Shown piece after piece: positions 8,301-15,732 of a stretch of 53,798 nt of DNA. Location of the stretch: contig NZ_BPRC01000028.1 in assembly GCF_022179725.1 (NCBI RefSeq), positions 1 through 53,798 of the forward strand, read 5' to 3'. The notes below the pieces were generated by a model. The model was given only the letters and a program-made list of their open reading frames with translations, did no database searches and was not told the DNA's origin. Positions within the stretch are counted from its first letter, which is position 1. Each line of letters begins with the position of its first letter. The stretch comes from Methylorubrum aminovorans. Its GTDB lineage: Bacteria > Pseudomonadota > Alphaproteobacteria > Rhizobiales > Beijerinckiaceae. Made by a program: the position numbers and the translations under genes.

Positions 8301-9047
8301 CTACCGCTGCGGCCCGTAGGGCGGGCGCGGGATCGCCCGGTGCGCCGCCCTGAGCGCCGCCGACCAGCGCTCGCGCAGATCGTGGAAGTAGCTCTCGCCA
8401 GCCTCGATGCGGTGGTTCACTTCGAGGTCGAGATGGCCGCGGCGCTGCACGGCGATATCGATCGGCAGGCCGACGCCGAGGTTCGAGCGCATGGTCGAAT
8501 CCATCGAGACGAGGCCGACCTTCAGCGCGTCGTAGAGATCGGTCTCGTAGGTGACGGCCCTGTCGAGGATCGGCTTGCCGTATTTGTGCTCGCCGATCTG
8601 CAGGAAGGGCGCCTCGCGGCTGCACTCGATGAAGTTGCCTGCCGAGTAGATCATGAACAGCCGCATCGGCTCGTCGCCGATCTGGCCGCCGAACAGGAAC
8701 GAGACCTCCATGCGCAGGTTGGCCGCCTCGAACCCGGCCTGCTCGATCTCGCGGACCCGGCGGATCGCCCGGCCGACGAGCTGGGCCGCCTTGAACATGG
8801 TGGCCGCGTCCGAGAGCTTGGGCGGCGTCTCGCCCTCGACGTCGTCCACGCCCTCGCGGAGCATGCTCAGCACCGACTGCGTCATCGAGAGGTTGCCGGC
8901 CGAGGCCAGCATCATCACCCGCTCGCCCGGCACGTTGAACATGTGCAGCTTGCGATAGGTCGAGATGTTGTCGAGCCCCGCATTGGTGCGGGTGTCGGCA
9001 ATCATCACCAGCCCGTCCTCGACGAGCACTCCGACGCAGTAGGTCAT
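8301..9047 (-). CDS. Anbu, proteasome-related Ntn-type peptidase homologue
   Basis: 248 residues starting MTYCVGVLVEDGLVMIADTR, matching the N-terminus of Anbu (COG3484), a bacterial relative of proteasome beta subunits and HslV. Removal of Met would leave Thr as N-terminal nucleophile. TRTNAG, STYRKLHMF and the LVSMDSTMRSNLGVG block are family signatures. ATG at 9047 follows GAGGCGGG; the open frame extends 22 codons more without similarity. It is the last gene of the minus-strand Anbu set, 140 bases after the transglutaminase. Known Anbu assemblies are helical or ring-like, and substrates are unknown. Confidence 0.93.
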   Translation of the reverse strand: MTYCVGVLVEDGLVMIADTRTNAGLDNISTYRKLHMFNVPGERVMMLASAGNLSMTQSVLSMLREGVDDVEGETPPKLSDAATMFKAAQLVGRAIRRVREIEQAGFEAANLRMEVSFLFGGQIGDEPMRLFMIYSAGNFIECSREAPFLQIGEHKYGKPILDRAVTYETDLYDALKVGLVSMDSTMRSNLGVGLPIDIAVQRRGHLDLEVNHRIEAGESYFHDLRERWSAALRAAHRAIPRPPYGPQR

Positions 9048-9187
9048 GGCGGCACCCGCCTCAGGCGAAAAAGACCCGGGGAGCCGGGCAGAACGAGGCG
9101 GCTCGCTTCGCACGCGCCGCGCGCCGGCCGCAAGAGCGCATTTTCAAGCGCGCATTTTCGAAGCCGGTCCCTGCCCCGAGACCTGGC

Positions 9188-10048
9188 TCACCCTTGGGAT
9201 TGGCTCTGGCTCTGCTGGCCGCGCGCCTGGTGCGGCGCCTGCACCTGCTCGACCCGCAGGGCCACGTCGAGGGTTTCTGTGCCCCCGCCCATGCGGCTGC
9301 CACGGATCGGCGCAGCGCCGAGATAGTCGAGGCCGACGGCGACGCGCACATGCGCCTCGGTCGCCGAGAGGCCGTTGGCGGGGTCGAAGCCGATCCAGCC
9401 GAGTTCCGGCACCAGCGATTCCGCCCAGGCATGCCCCGCCTTCTGGTCGTCGCCGCCATCGTCGCGGCGGAAATAGCCGGAGACGTAGCGGGACGGGATC
9501 TCGAGGTGCCGGGCAGCGGCGAGGAAGATGTGGGTGAGATCCTGGCACACGCCCTTGCCCGCCTCGAAGGATTGGGCGGCACTGGTGCTGGCACTGGTCG
9601 GACCCGGCTCGAAGGTCACGGCGTCGTGCACGGCGGCGAGGAGGCGGTGCAGAGTCGAGAGCCGATCGTGCTCCCCCTCTCGCGCGACCTTCTCCGCGAA
9701 AGCCTTCAGCTCCGGGCTCGCCTCGGTAAGGGGCGTGTCGCGCAGGTAGAACAGGTCGGGCAGGCGCTCGACCGCGCCGCGGACGATGCCGCTCGTCTCG
9801 AAGGTCTCGATCTCGCCGGTCACCCGCACGGTGAGCGCGTCGGTCGGGTCGTCGGCGGTGAACCAGTGGACGAGGTTGCCGAACCCGTCCTCGCGGGCGG
9901 TGAGCCGCCCGTTGACGGAGGGCTCGATCCGCCATTCGCGCACGTGCTGCCCGTCATGGTCGCGCGGTGTCAGCCTCAGGATCTGAATGAGGCCGCGGGC
10001 CGGCTGCTCGTAGGTGTAGACCGTATCGTGGACGATCCGGATGCGCAT
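9188..10048 (-). CDS. transglutaminase-like cysteine peptidase of the Anbu cluster
   Basis: 286 residues. It has an N-terminal bacterial transglutaminase-associated domain (MRIRIVHDTVYTYEQPARG...LRLTPR) and a papain-like transglutaminase core with Cys168 (GKGVCQDLTH), His206 (AGHAWAE) and Asp222 (GFDPANG) all present. The tail is Gln/Ser-rich. COG1305 proteins of this type regularly sit next to Anbu, alpha-E and ATP-grasp genes and may cleave or form amide bonds in the same pathway. ATG at 10048 is chosen over a longer frame that starts 50 codons upstream in non-conserved sequence. Confidence 0.92.
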   Translation of the reverse strand: MRIRIVHDTVYTYEQPARGLIQILRLTPRDHDGQHVREWRIEPSVNGRLTAREDGFGNLVHWFTADDPTDALTVRVTGEIETFETSGIVRGAVERLPDLFYLRDTPLTEASPELKAFAEKVAREGEHDRLSTLHRLLAAVHDAVTFEPGPTSASTSAAQSFEAGKGVCQDLTHIFLAAARHLEIPSRYVSGYFRRDDGGDDQKAGHAWAESLVPELGWIGFDPANGLSATEAHVRVAVGLDYLGAAPIRGSRMGGGTETLDVALRVEQVQAPHQARGQQSQSQSQG

Positions 10049-10586
10049 GCCTTGATCCTGCCGGGACGAGTCGCGGCAAGCTAGGGCAAGGGCGGCGATT
10101 TGGAAATCGGGCGGCTTGCTCAAAGCGTTGGCAGGACGGGTTTTCTCGTCCGGACGCCTGCGGCGGATCGGCTCGAAGCAGTGCCGCGACGACACCATTC
10201 AGGCACGGCTCGGAGAGGATTTGTCCCCGGCGCGCCCTTGCCCAACCGGTCCGGATGCCTGTCTCGACCCGGCCCTGCGCTCGGCAGGGCCGGCAATGCC
10301 CCGGAACGGTATCGCCGGAAGCGTCGTTTCAGGCGCCCGAGCCGACAGATCACCGAATTGAGAGACGGTCCGACCAGAAAACGCAATCGCGCCGCCTGAA
10401 CGTCCCGCATCACATCCACCCCAGGGCCGCCGCTCGATGGGGAATTCTTGCCTGAACAGCATAGTCTACGTGTTAATCTACCGTTCATCGGAGAATTTTG
10501 TTCGAGACCGGTGCAATTTTCTTGGAACGGTCCTCTCGAACTCTCCGTTTCTGGTCCCGCAACAACCGAAACACTTGGAGGAAATC
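10049..10586. other. intergenic region at left edge of the Anbu-cluster interruption
   Basis: 538 bases between the transglutaminase start and the first Gly/Ser-rich secreted protein. Several short frames cross it on both strands but none has a ribosome site or recognisable product. The stretch from about 10440 to 10580 is noticeably AT-richer and probably carries the promoter of the gene at 10587. Confidence 0.5.
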
Positions 10587-11039
10587 ATGCTCAAACATAT
10601 TCGCGTTGCGGCGCTCGCCACCACGTTCGTTATCGGCGGCGCGGCTCTCGCGCTCGCTCAATCGTCCTCGACGACCGGCACCGGCGGTTCTTCGGCAGGC
10701 GGCGGCACCAGTTCCTCGACGGTCGGAACCGGCGGCTCCTCGGCCGGCTCGGGCGGCGGCTCGGGCTCGTCCTCGACGCTCGGCACCGGCGGCTCCTCGG
10801 CGGGCGGCGGCACCAGCTCCTCGACGGTCGGCACCGGCGGCTCCTCGGCCGGCTCGGGCAGCGGTTCGGGCTCTTCCATGGGCACCGGCGGGTCGTCGGC
10901 CGACAAGAGCGGCAGCGGCTCGTCCATGGGCTCGGGCGGCTCCTCGTCCGGCAGCATGGGCAAGTCGGGCAGCGCTCCGGGCCATGACAAGAGCGGTCCC
11001 GGAAATTCCGAGAACGCTCCCGGCCACAACAAGCGCTGA
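10587..11039 (+). CDS. Gly/Ser-rich secreted repeat protein
   Basis: 150 residues. A clear signal peptide (MLKHIRVAALATTFVIGGAA, cleavage near ALAQ-SSS) is followed by low-complexity Gly/Ser/Thr sequence built from two copies of a ~35-residue unit beginning GTGGSSAGGGTSSSTVGTGG, and a tail with two (A)PGHDKS/APGHNKR-type motifs. A strong TTGGAGG site precedes the ATG. It is likely exported to the periplasm or surface and intrinsically disordered; no enzymatic motif is seen. The same GTSxSTVGTGG motif is in the protein at 11500-11952, so the two are paralogous. Confidence 0.8.
   Translation: MLKHIRVAALATTFVIGGAALALAQSSSTTGTGGSSAGGGTSSSTVGTGGSSAGSGGGSGSSSTLGTGGSSAGGGTSSSTVGTGGSSAGSGSGSGSSMGTGGSSADKSGSGSSMGSGGSSSGSMGKSGSAPGHDKSGPGNSENAPGHNKR
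10677..10880 (+). repeat. in-frame tandem repeat (~105-base unit, two copies)
   Basis: Unit 1 (about 10677-10781) and unit 2 (about 10782-10880) encode nearly identical Gly/Ser segments. The second unit is two codons shorter and differs mainly by synonymous or Gly/Ser exchanges. The in-frame period means copy-number change would lengthen the protein without breaking it. Confidence 0.75.
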
Positions 11040-11114
11040 GCCTCATCGGGGGTGACGGCGCGGGCGCGGCTCTCAAGGGCCGCGTCCGCTTCAGCATCTG
11101 AGGAGAGACGCACC

Positions 11115-11492
11115 ATGGCACGCGTGATCCTGCCGCTTCTCGGCGGCGCAATCGGACTCGTCGGCATCGCCACGAGTCAGGCTCAGACCACCACCGTCCA
11201 GAGCGGCCCGAACGGCGTCTCGGGCAGCACGACCGTCACCACTGGCCCCAACGGCAAGCCGTGCCGGGTCGTCCACTCGGACGAAGCGAACAAGACGGGC
11301 ACGCTGTCGAGTTCGGTCACGGCCGGCCCCGACGGGGTGAAGAGTTCCACCACCGGCGGCCCCTCGGTGACGACGCGCTCGGACAACGGAACGACCAGCA
11401 GTTCGGCCGCGAGTTCGAGCAGCGGCGGCAGCACGATGACGACGACGGGGGACGGCGACTGCGTGGTCACCGTGCCGAGCAACAAGAAGTGA
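11115..11492 (+). CDS. Ser/Thr-rich secreted hypothetical protein
   Basis: 125 residues with signal peptide MARVILPLLGGAIGLVGIAT (cleavage near SQA-QTT). The mature part repeats GPNGVSGSTTVTTGPNG and GPDGVKSSTTGG and has two cysteines (in KPCRVVH and GDCVVTV) that could form a disulfide. GAGGAGAG precedes the ATG. It is followed after seven bases by another secreted protein gene, so 11115-11952 is probably one transcript. No family was recognised. Confidence 0.75.
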   Translation: MARVILPLLGGAIGLVGIATSQAQTTTVQSGPNGVSGSTTVTTGPNGKPCRVVHSDEANKTGTLSSSVTAGPDGVKSSTTGGPSVTTRSDNGTTSSSAASSSSGGSTMTTTGDGDCVVTVPSNKK

Positions 11493-11499
11493 GGGTCCG

Positions 11500-11952
11500 A
11501 TGAGCATCACCAAGACGATCATCACGCCGGCAACGGCTTTGGCTGCCCTCGGCCTCGCCCTCGCCCCGGCGCTCGCCCAGGCGCAGGGCGGCAGCGCGAC
11601 GGCGGGCAGCGCCGGCTCGGCGGCCTCCGGCGGCACCTCCGCCTCGACCGTCGGCACCGGCGGCACCTCGACGGGCGCGAACGGCGGCACCGGCTCCTCG
11701 CTGGCGACCGGCGGCGCGGCCGCCGGCGGCAAGACCATGAACCGCTCCCATGTGAACGAGACCGGCCAAGGCGGCCTCAACGGCCAGTCCAAGGCCATGG
11801 CCCATGACGGCGGCACATTCTCGAAGTCGCAGACGAAGACCAAGGTTCGCGACGGCGAGAGCGTCGAGTCGCGCACCAAGACCATGTCGCACGAGCCCGG
11901 CTCGAAGCCGGTGAAATCCGCGACCACCACCGGTTCGACGATCGGCCAGTGA
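11500..11952 (+). CDS. Gly/Ser/Thr-rich secreted protein, paralogue of the 10587 gene
   Basis: 150 residues. Signal peptide MSITKTIITPATALAALGLA with cleavage near AQA-QGG, then a Gly/Ser/Thr low-complexity half containing GGTSASTVGTGGTSTGANGG (shared with the 10587 product) and a charged, Lys/Thr-rich second half (SKSQTKTKVRDGESVESRTK). A GAGGG site lies just before the ATG. A palindromic repeat begins immediately after the stop and may end the transcript. Confidence 0.75.
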   Translation: MSITKTIITPATALAALGLALAPALAQAQGGSATAGSAGSAASGGTSASTVGTGGTSTGANGGTGSSLATGGAAAGGKTMNRSHVNETGQGGLNGQSKAMAHDGGTFSKSQTKTKVRDGESVESRTKTMSHEPGSKPVKSATTTGSTIGQ

Positions 11953-12032
11953 GAGTCTCTCACAAAACGCCCGCTGCGCTGTCCTCGCCAGAATGCGAAC
12001 GGTCGGTGAGCGGGCGTTTTCGTGAGGCACTC
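11953..12032 (-). repeat. palindromic repeat family 1, copy B
   Basis: It starts directly after the stop of the 11500-11952 gene. AAAACGCCCGCT and AGCGGGCGTTTT form a perfect 12-base stem, extended outward by GAGTCTCTCAC and GTGAGGCACTC. Orientation is opposite to copies A and D. With T-rich arms it could double as a terminator. Confidence 0.8.
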
Positions 12033-12088
12033 CAAGGCCGGACCGACCGCGCCGTCCCGTTCCGCCCCACCCGCTCGCAGGAGGCCCC

Positions 12089-12346
12089 ATGCTTCGTAAA
12101 CCCACCCTGACCCTTCTCTCGGTTCTGGCCTTTGCCGCCGGCATCGTCGGAACCACCACGGCCGCTATGGCCGACCCGCCCTGGGCGCGCGGCGGACGCG
12201 GGCTCCACCACGGCGGCCCTTCGCCCTGGGCGCCGGCCCACGGATGGAGGCGCAAACACGAGTACGGCGGCCATTACGGCCGATCGTATCGCGGCTCCCG
12301 GTACGGCGAACGGCGCTACGGCGGGTATGGCGGGTATCGCTACTGA
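12089..12346 (+). CDS. small secreted Gly/Tyr/Arg-rich protein
   Basis: 85 residues. Signal peptide MLRKPTLTLLSVLAFAAGIV ending near AMA-DPPW; the mature part is basic and aromatic (HHGGPSPWAPAHGWRRKHEY, then repeated RYGG/GGYGG at the C-terminus). GCAGGAGG precedes the ATG. Similar Gly/Tyr/Arg-rich exported proteins are common in this genus, but their function is unknown. It is the fourth exported low-complexity protein in this 1.8-kb stretch. Confidence 0.7.
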   Translation: MLRKPTLTLLSVLAFAAGIVGTTTAAMADPPWARGGRGLHHGGPSPWAPAHGWRRKHEYGGHYGRSYRGSRYGERRYGGYGGYRY

Positions 12347-12508
12347 CCCCAGTCAGGACCCGCGCCGCGGCAGACGCCCCGGGTCCCGAGCCGATCCGAC
12401 ACGATCGGCATGGGCGCTTGCCGTGACGGAAGTCGAGAGCCCCTTCCGTCACCGGCTCTCGGTCAACACCGTCCGAAGCCTCTGCGGGAATCCGGATGCG
12501 ATCGAGGC

Positions 12509-13996
12509 TCAAACGATCTGGCGCGGCGCGATGGGGACCGGCACGGACAGTCCCGATCCGCCGCCGGCCGCACCTGAGCCGTAGTCCTGGACGAGGTCGT
12601 GCGCCTCCTGCTCGCTCGCCGCCGCGGGCGGAGACCCCCACATGCTCGTCCCGTTGGGCTCACGGATGACGAGGATCGAGACGGCGCCGATCGCGCCCGC
12701 GATCATCAGGTAATAGGCCGGCCAATCGAGGTTGCCCGTATAGGCCACGAGCGATCCGACGACGACGGAGGTCGTTCCGGCAAACAGCGACACCGACACG
12801 TTGAAGGAGATGGACAGGCCGCTCGCACGGACGTTCGTGGGGAAGAGGGCCGGCAGCGTCGAGGGCATCGTGGCGCTGAAGCAGATCAGCAGCAGGCCCA
12901 TGATCAGCAGGCCGAGGAAGACCGCGGTCTCGCTCTGGCTGCGGATCAGCATGATCATCGGCAGGGCGAGCACGACGAGGCCGAGCGACCCGATCAGGAC
13001 GAAGGGCTTGCGACCGAACCGGTCGGACAGGCGGCCGATGAAGGGGATCGACAGAAGCGCGAGGACCATCACCACGATCTGCAGGACCTGCGACTCCCTC
13101 GGCGAGATGCCGCCGGATTGCTGCATCATCGGCAGGGTCTGCGTCACGTAGGTCGGCATGTAGGACGTCAGCATGTAGTTCGGCACGTTCCAGGCGAGCG
13201 CGAGGCCCATGCAGACGAGGACGTAGGGCCACAGGGCGACGATGTCCTTCGCGGTCTGCCCCGCACGCAGGCGCTTCTCGCGATCCTCCGCCTCCTGCTC
13301 AAGGGCGGCGAAGGCCGGCGTCTCGGCCAACTGCGAGCGCATGTAGACGCCGACGAGGCCGAGCGGCAGGGCCAGGAAGAACGGCAGGCGCCAGCCCCAG
13401 TCGAGCAGTTGTTCCTCGGTCAGGGCAACGCCCGCCACGGTCACGACGATCGCGCCCAACAGATATCCCGTGAAGGTCCCGAATTCCAACCAGCTGCCGA
13501 GATAGCCGCGCCGCCGGTCGGGGGCGTATTCGGCGATGAAGGTCATGGCGCTGCCGTACTCGCCGCCGGTGGAGAAGCCCTGGCCCAGGCGGGCGACGAG
13601 AAGAAGGAGCGGCGCGGCGATGCCGATGCTCTCCTGGCTCGGGATGCAGCCGATGGCGAAGGTGCCGACGGCCATCAGGATCATCGTGGCCGCGAGAACC
13701 TTGTTGCGGCCGATCCGGTCGGCCAAGGGGCCGAAGAACATGCCGCCGAGCGGTCGGATCAAAAACGCAACCGCGAAGAGCCCGAAGGTCGCGATCTCAC
13801 CCATCTGGTGGGAGAGATTGGAGAAGAACACCTTCTGAATGGTCGGCTCGAAGAAGGCGTAGACACCGAAATCGTACCATTCGGCGACGTTCCCGATCGA
13901 AGCGGCCGAGATGGCGCGGCGGATCGTGGCCGGCTCGGTCACGGTGCAATCCGAGGCCTTCCAATCCTTATCGTCGTCAACATGCATTGACAGCAT
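12509..13996 (-). CDS. MFS transporter, metabolite:H+ symporter (MHS) family
   Basis: 495 residues, 12 predicted membrane helices. GNVAEWYDFGVYAFF near residue 35 is the MHS/ProP-KgtP-ShiA hallmark, and GPLADRIGRNKVLAATMILM and GRLSDRFGRKPFVLIG are the two MFS loop motifs. The family imports osmolytes or organic acids (proline/betaine, alpha-ketoglutarate, citrate, shikimate) with protons; the substrate cannot be chosen here. ATG at 13996 follows GGAGAT at a long spacing; ATG at 13987 is an alternative. It stands alone inside the interrupted Anbu cluster. Confidence 0.9.
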   Translation of the reverse strand: MLSMHVDDDKDWKASDCTVTEPATIRRAISAASIGNVAEWYDFGVYAFFEPTIQKVFFSNLSHQMGEIATFGLFAVAFLIRPLGGMFFGPLADRIGRNKVLAATMILMAVGTFAIGCIPSQESIGIAAPLLLLVARLGQGFSTGGEYGSAMTFIAEYAPDRRRGYLGSWLEFGTFTGYLLGAIVVTVAGVALTEEQLLDWGWRLPFFLALPLGLVGVYMRSQLAETPAFAALEQEAEDREKRLRAGQTAKDIVALWPYVLVCMGLALAWNVPNYMLTSYMPTYVTQTLPMMQQSGGISPRESQVLQIVVMVLALLSIPFIGRLSDRFGRKPFVLIGSLGLVVLALPMIMLIRSQSETAVFLGLLIMGLLLICFSATMPSTLPALFPTNVRASGLSISFNVSVSLFAGTTSVVVGSLVAYTGNLDWPAYYLMIAGAIGAVSILVIREPNGTSMWGSPPAAASEQEAHDLVQDYGSGAAGGGSGLSVPVPIAPRQIV

Positions 13997-14681
13997 AGCT
14001 TGTCGATCTCCGCAGGGCTCCTGAGAAGAAAAAGAGGTTGCTGAAATGGCAGATGCGCTCATGCGCCGATCGCCGCGCTTCGACGATCGTGAATATAACT
14101 CGGTCGAAGACCGGTGCTGATCTTCCTCCCGGACAGCGCGTCCGAATATTTTTATCCATTCAAGCCACAGCCGGCGCCCGCACTGGCTGCAACCAGGGGC
14201 TAGTTTGATCGAGCCGTCTGCCGCGACTTGTCGCGGAGCGACGTTTTGTTGCGGTTTGCCGCGCGGCAAGGCCATTACCCCCGCCAGTGGTGGGCGGATG
14301 CTACCCGCGCGGCCGAGGCGACGCGCGCTATCGGCCGGGGAAAAGGTGCGGCGAGACCGAGGCGCCGACACGGGTTGCGAGCCTTACGTCGCTTGACGGC
14401 GGGATCAAGGCGGCATCCTGCCCTCGCCTCGAACGCTGTCGGACCGCGTCATCGCGCGCGGATCGTGTCGTCGTAGGCTGTGCGGATGCTCCCCAGGACG
14501 CGCCGGCAATCCGCCGGATTCGGGCGGCGGCGGCCGACAAGCCTGCCCCGCGGGGTTTCAGGACTACGAAGCGCCTCGGCCGCTTCGCCGATCAGGCGCT
14601 TGGTGTCTCATACGAAACGCCTGCTGCGCCGACCTCACCGGAGCGAGAACAGTCGGTGACCGAGCGTTTCGTGGAGCGCGC
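13997..14681. other. long intergenic region at right edge of the Anbu-cluster interruption
   Basis: 685 bases upstream of the MFS gene and downstream of the alpha-E gene. The first ~160 bases are AT-richer and should contain the MFS promoter. The last 79 bases are palindromic repeat family 1 copy C. In between only unlikely frames are seen. Confidence 0.5.
14603..14681 (-). repeat. palindromic repeat family 1, copy C (degenerate)
   Basis: Left arm GTGTCTCATACGAAACGCC and right arm CGAGCGTTTCGTGGAGCGCG enclose a centre whose reverse complement (ACTGTTCTCGCTCCGGTGAG) resembles the centre of copy D. The stem has mismatches. It ends directly at the stop codon of the alpha-E gene. Confidence 0.65.
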
Positions 14682-15626
14682 TTACACCAGATACTGCTCG
14701 CTGATCGCCGCCCCGAGCCCGTTGTTCTCGGCGATGAACTCCTGGATGAACTCGTGCAGGCCGGACGCGAAGATGCGCTCGATATCGGCGCCGCGGAGTT
14801 TCGCCCTCAGGTTGCTGGCCAAGCGCTGGCTCTCGCCGCGGCGGCCGTAGGCGTCGGCGATCAGGTCGAGATGCTCCACCAGCATCCGGTAGCAGCTCGC
14901 GAGCGAGCGCGGCATTTCGGGATTGAGGATCAGCAGGTCGGCGACCAGCACCGGCTTGATGCTCTCGCGGTAGACCCAGTGATAGGCGTTGAAGGCCGAG
15001 ACCTCGCGCAGGATCGTGGTCCACTGGAAGTAGTCGAGCGAGCCGCCGACGCGCTCGGAGGCCGGCAGCAGGATCTGGTACTTCACGTCGAGGATGCGGG
15101 CGGTGTTGTCGGCCCGCTCGATCGCCGTGCCGGCGCGGGTGAACCAGTAGGCGTCGTTCCTCAGCATCGTCCGGTAGGCCGAGCCGTCGAAGGTCAGCGA
15201 GACCCGCTTCACCCAGTCCAAGAACTGCGTGAATTCTTCCCGGCTGAGGTCGCGCCCCTCGTAGGAGCGCAGCTCCAGCCACGCGCCGTTGATCGTGTCC
15301 CACATCTCGGTGGTGAGCGCCGTGCGGATCGAGCGGGCGTTCTCCCGCGCCGTGGCGATGCAGGAGCGGATCGAGGACGGGTTATGCGGCGAGAAGGCGA
15401 GGAAGTTGCAGACCGTGTGCTCGTTGACCGCGTCGTAGAGGGTCTTGAATAACGCAGGATCGCCCGCCGAGGACAGGGCCGATGCCCACTCGTTCGAGGT
15501 ACGGCCGCCGTAATTCGACGGCAGGGCGGTGAGCCGCAGGGCGGCGTCGAGAATGCGGGCGAGAAAATCCGCCCGCTCAGCGTAGCGCGAGAGCCAGTAG
15601 AGATTGTCGGCAGTCCGGGACAGCAT
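14682..15626 (-). CDS. alpha-E domain protein of the Anbu cluster
   Basis: 314 residues, all helical, starting MLSRTADNLYWLSRYAERAD, the signature of the alpha-E family (COG2307), with CIATARENARSIR and the ARILDVKYQILLP region also typical. Members always accompany the circularly permuted ATP-grasp gene, here 106 bases upstream on the same strand. The biochemical role is unknown; an adaptor in a peptide-forming pathway has been suggested from genomic context. In most genomes the transglutaminase and Anbu genes would follow directly; here they come 4.6 kb later. Confidence 0.92.
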   Translation of the reverse strand: MLSRTADNLYWLSRYAERADFLARILDAALRLTALPSNYGGRTSNEWASALSSAGDPALFKTLYDAVNEHTVCNFLAFSPHNPSSIRSCIATARENARSIRTALTTEMWDTINGAWLELRSYEGRDLSREEFTQFLDWVKRVSLTFDGSAYRTMLRNDAYWFTRAGTAIERADNTARILDVKYQILLPASERVGGSLDYFQWTTILREVSAFNAYHWVYRESIKPVLVADLLILNPEMPRSLASCYRMLVEHLDLIADAYGRRGESQRLASNLRAKLRGADIERIFASGLHEFIQEFIAENNGLGAAISEQYLV

Positions 15627-15732
15627 GGGTCAGCTCGCGGGCGCGGTGGCGACCGGGACGGCAGATGCGCGGTGTTTCATCACCGACGCCGCCCGGCTCG
15701 CCGAAGACATGCAAAACGATCGGGCGAAGTGG

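Noticed and set aside
10677..10880. Possible CRISPR-like or regulatory tandem repeats
   Set aside because: The repeats are in frame within a coding sequence, are adjacent without spacers, and encode Gly/Ser units.
10485..11173. Pro/Arg/Ala-rich frames antisense to the Gly/Ser proteins
   Set aside because: These follow from the repetitive GC-rich sequence; only the plus-strand frame has a signal peptide and ribosome site.
12599..13990. 463-residue open frame on the plus strand
   Set aside because: Highly charged His/Arg/Asp composition with no motif; it is antisense to the MFS transporter with its clear helices and loop motifs.
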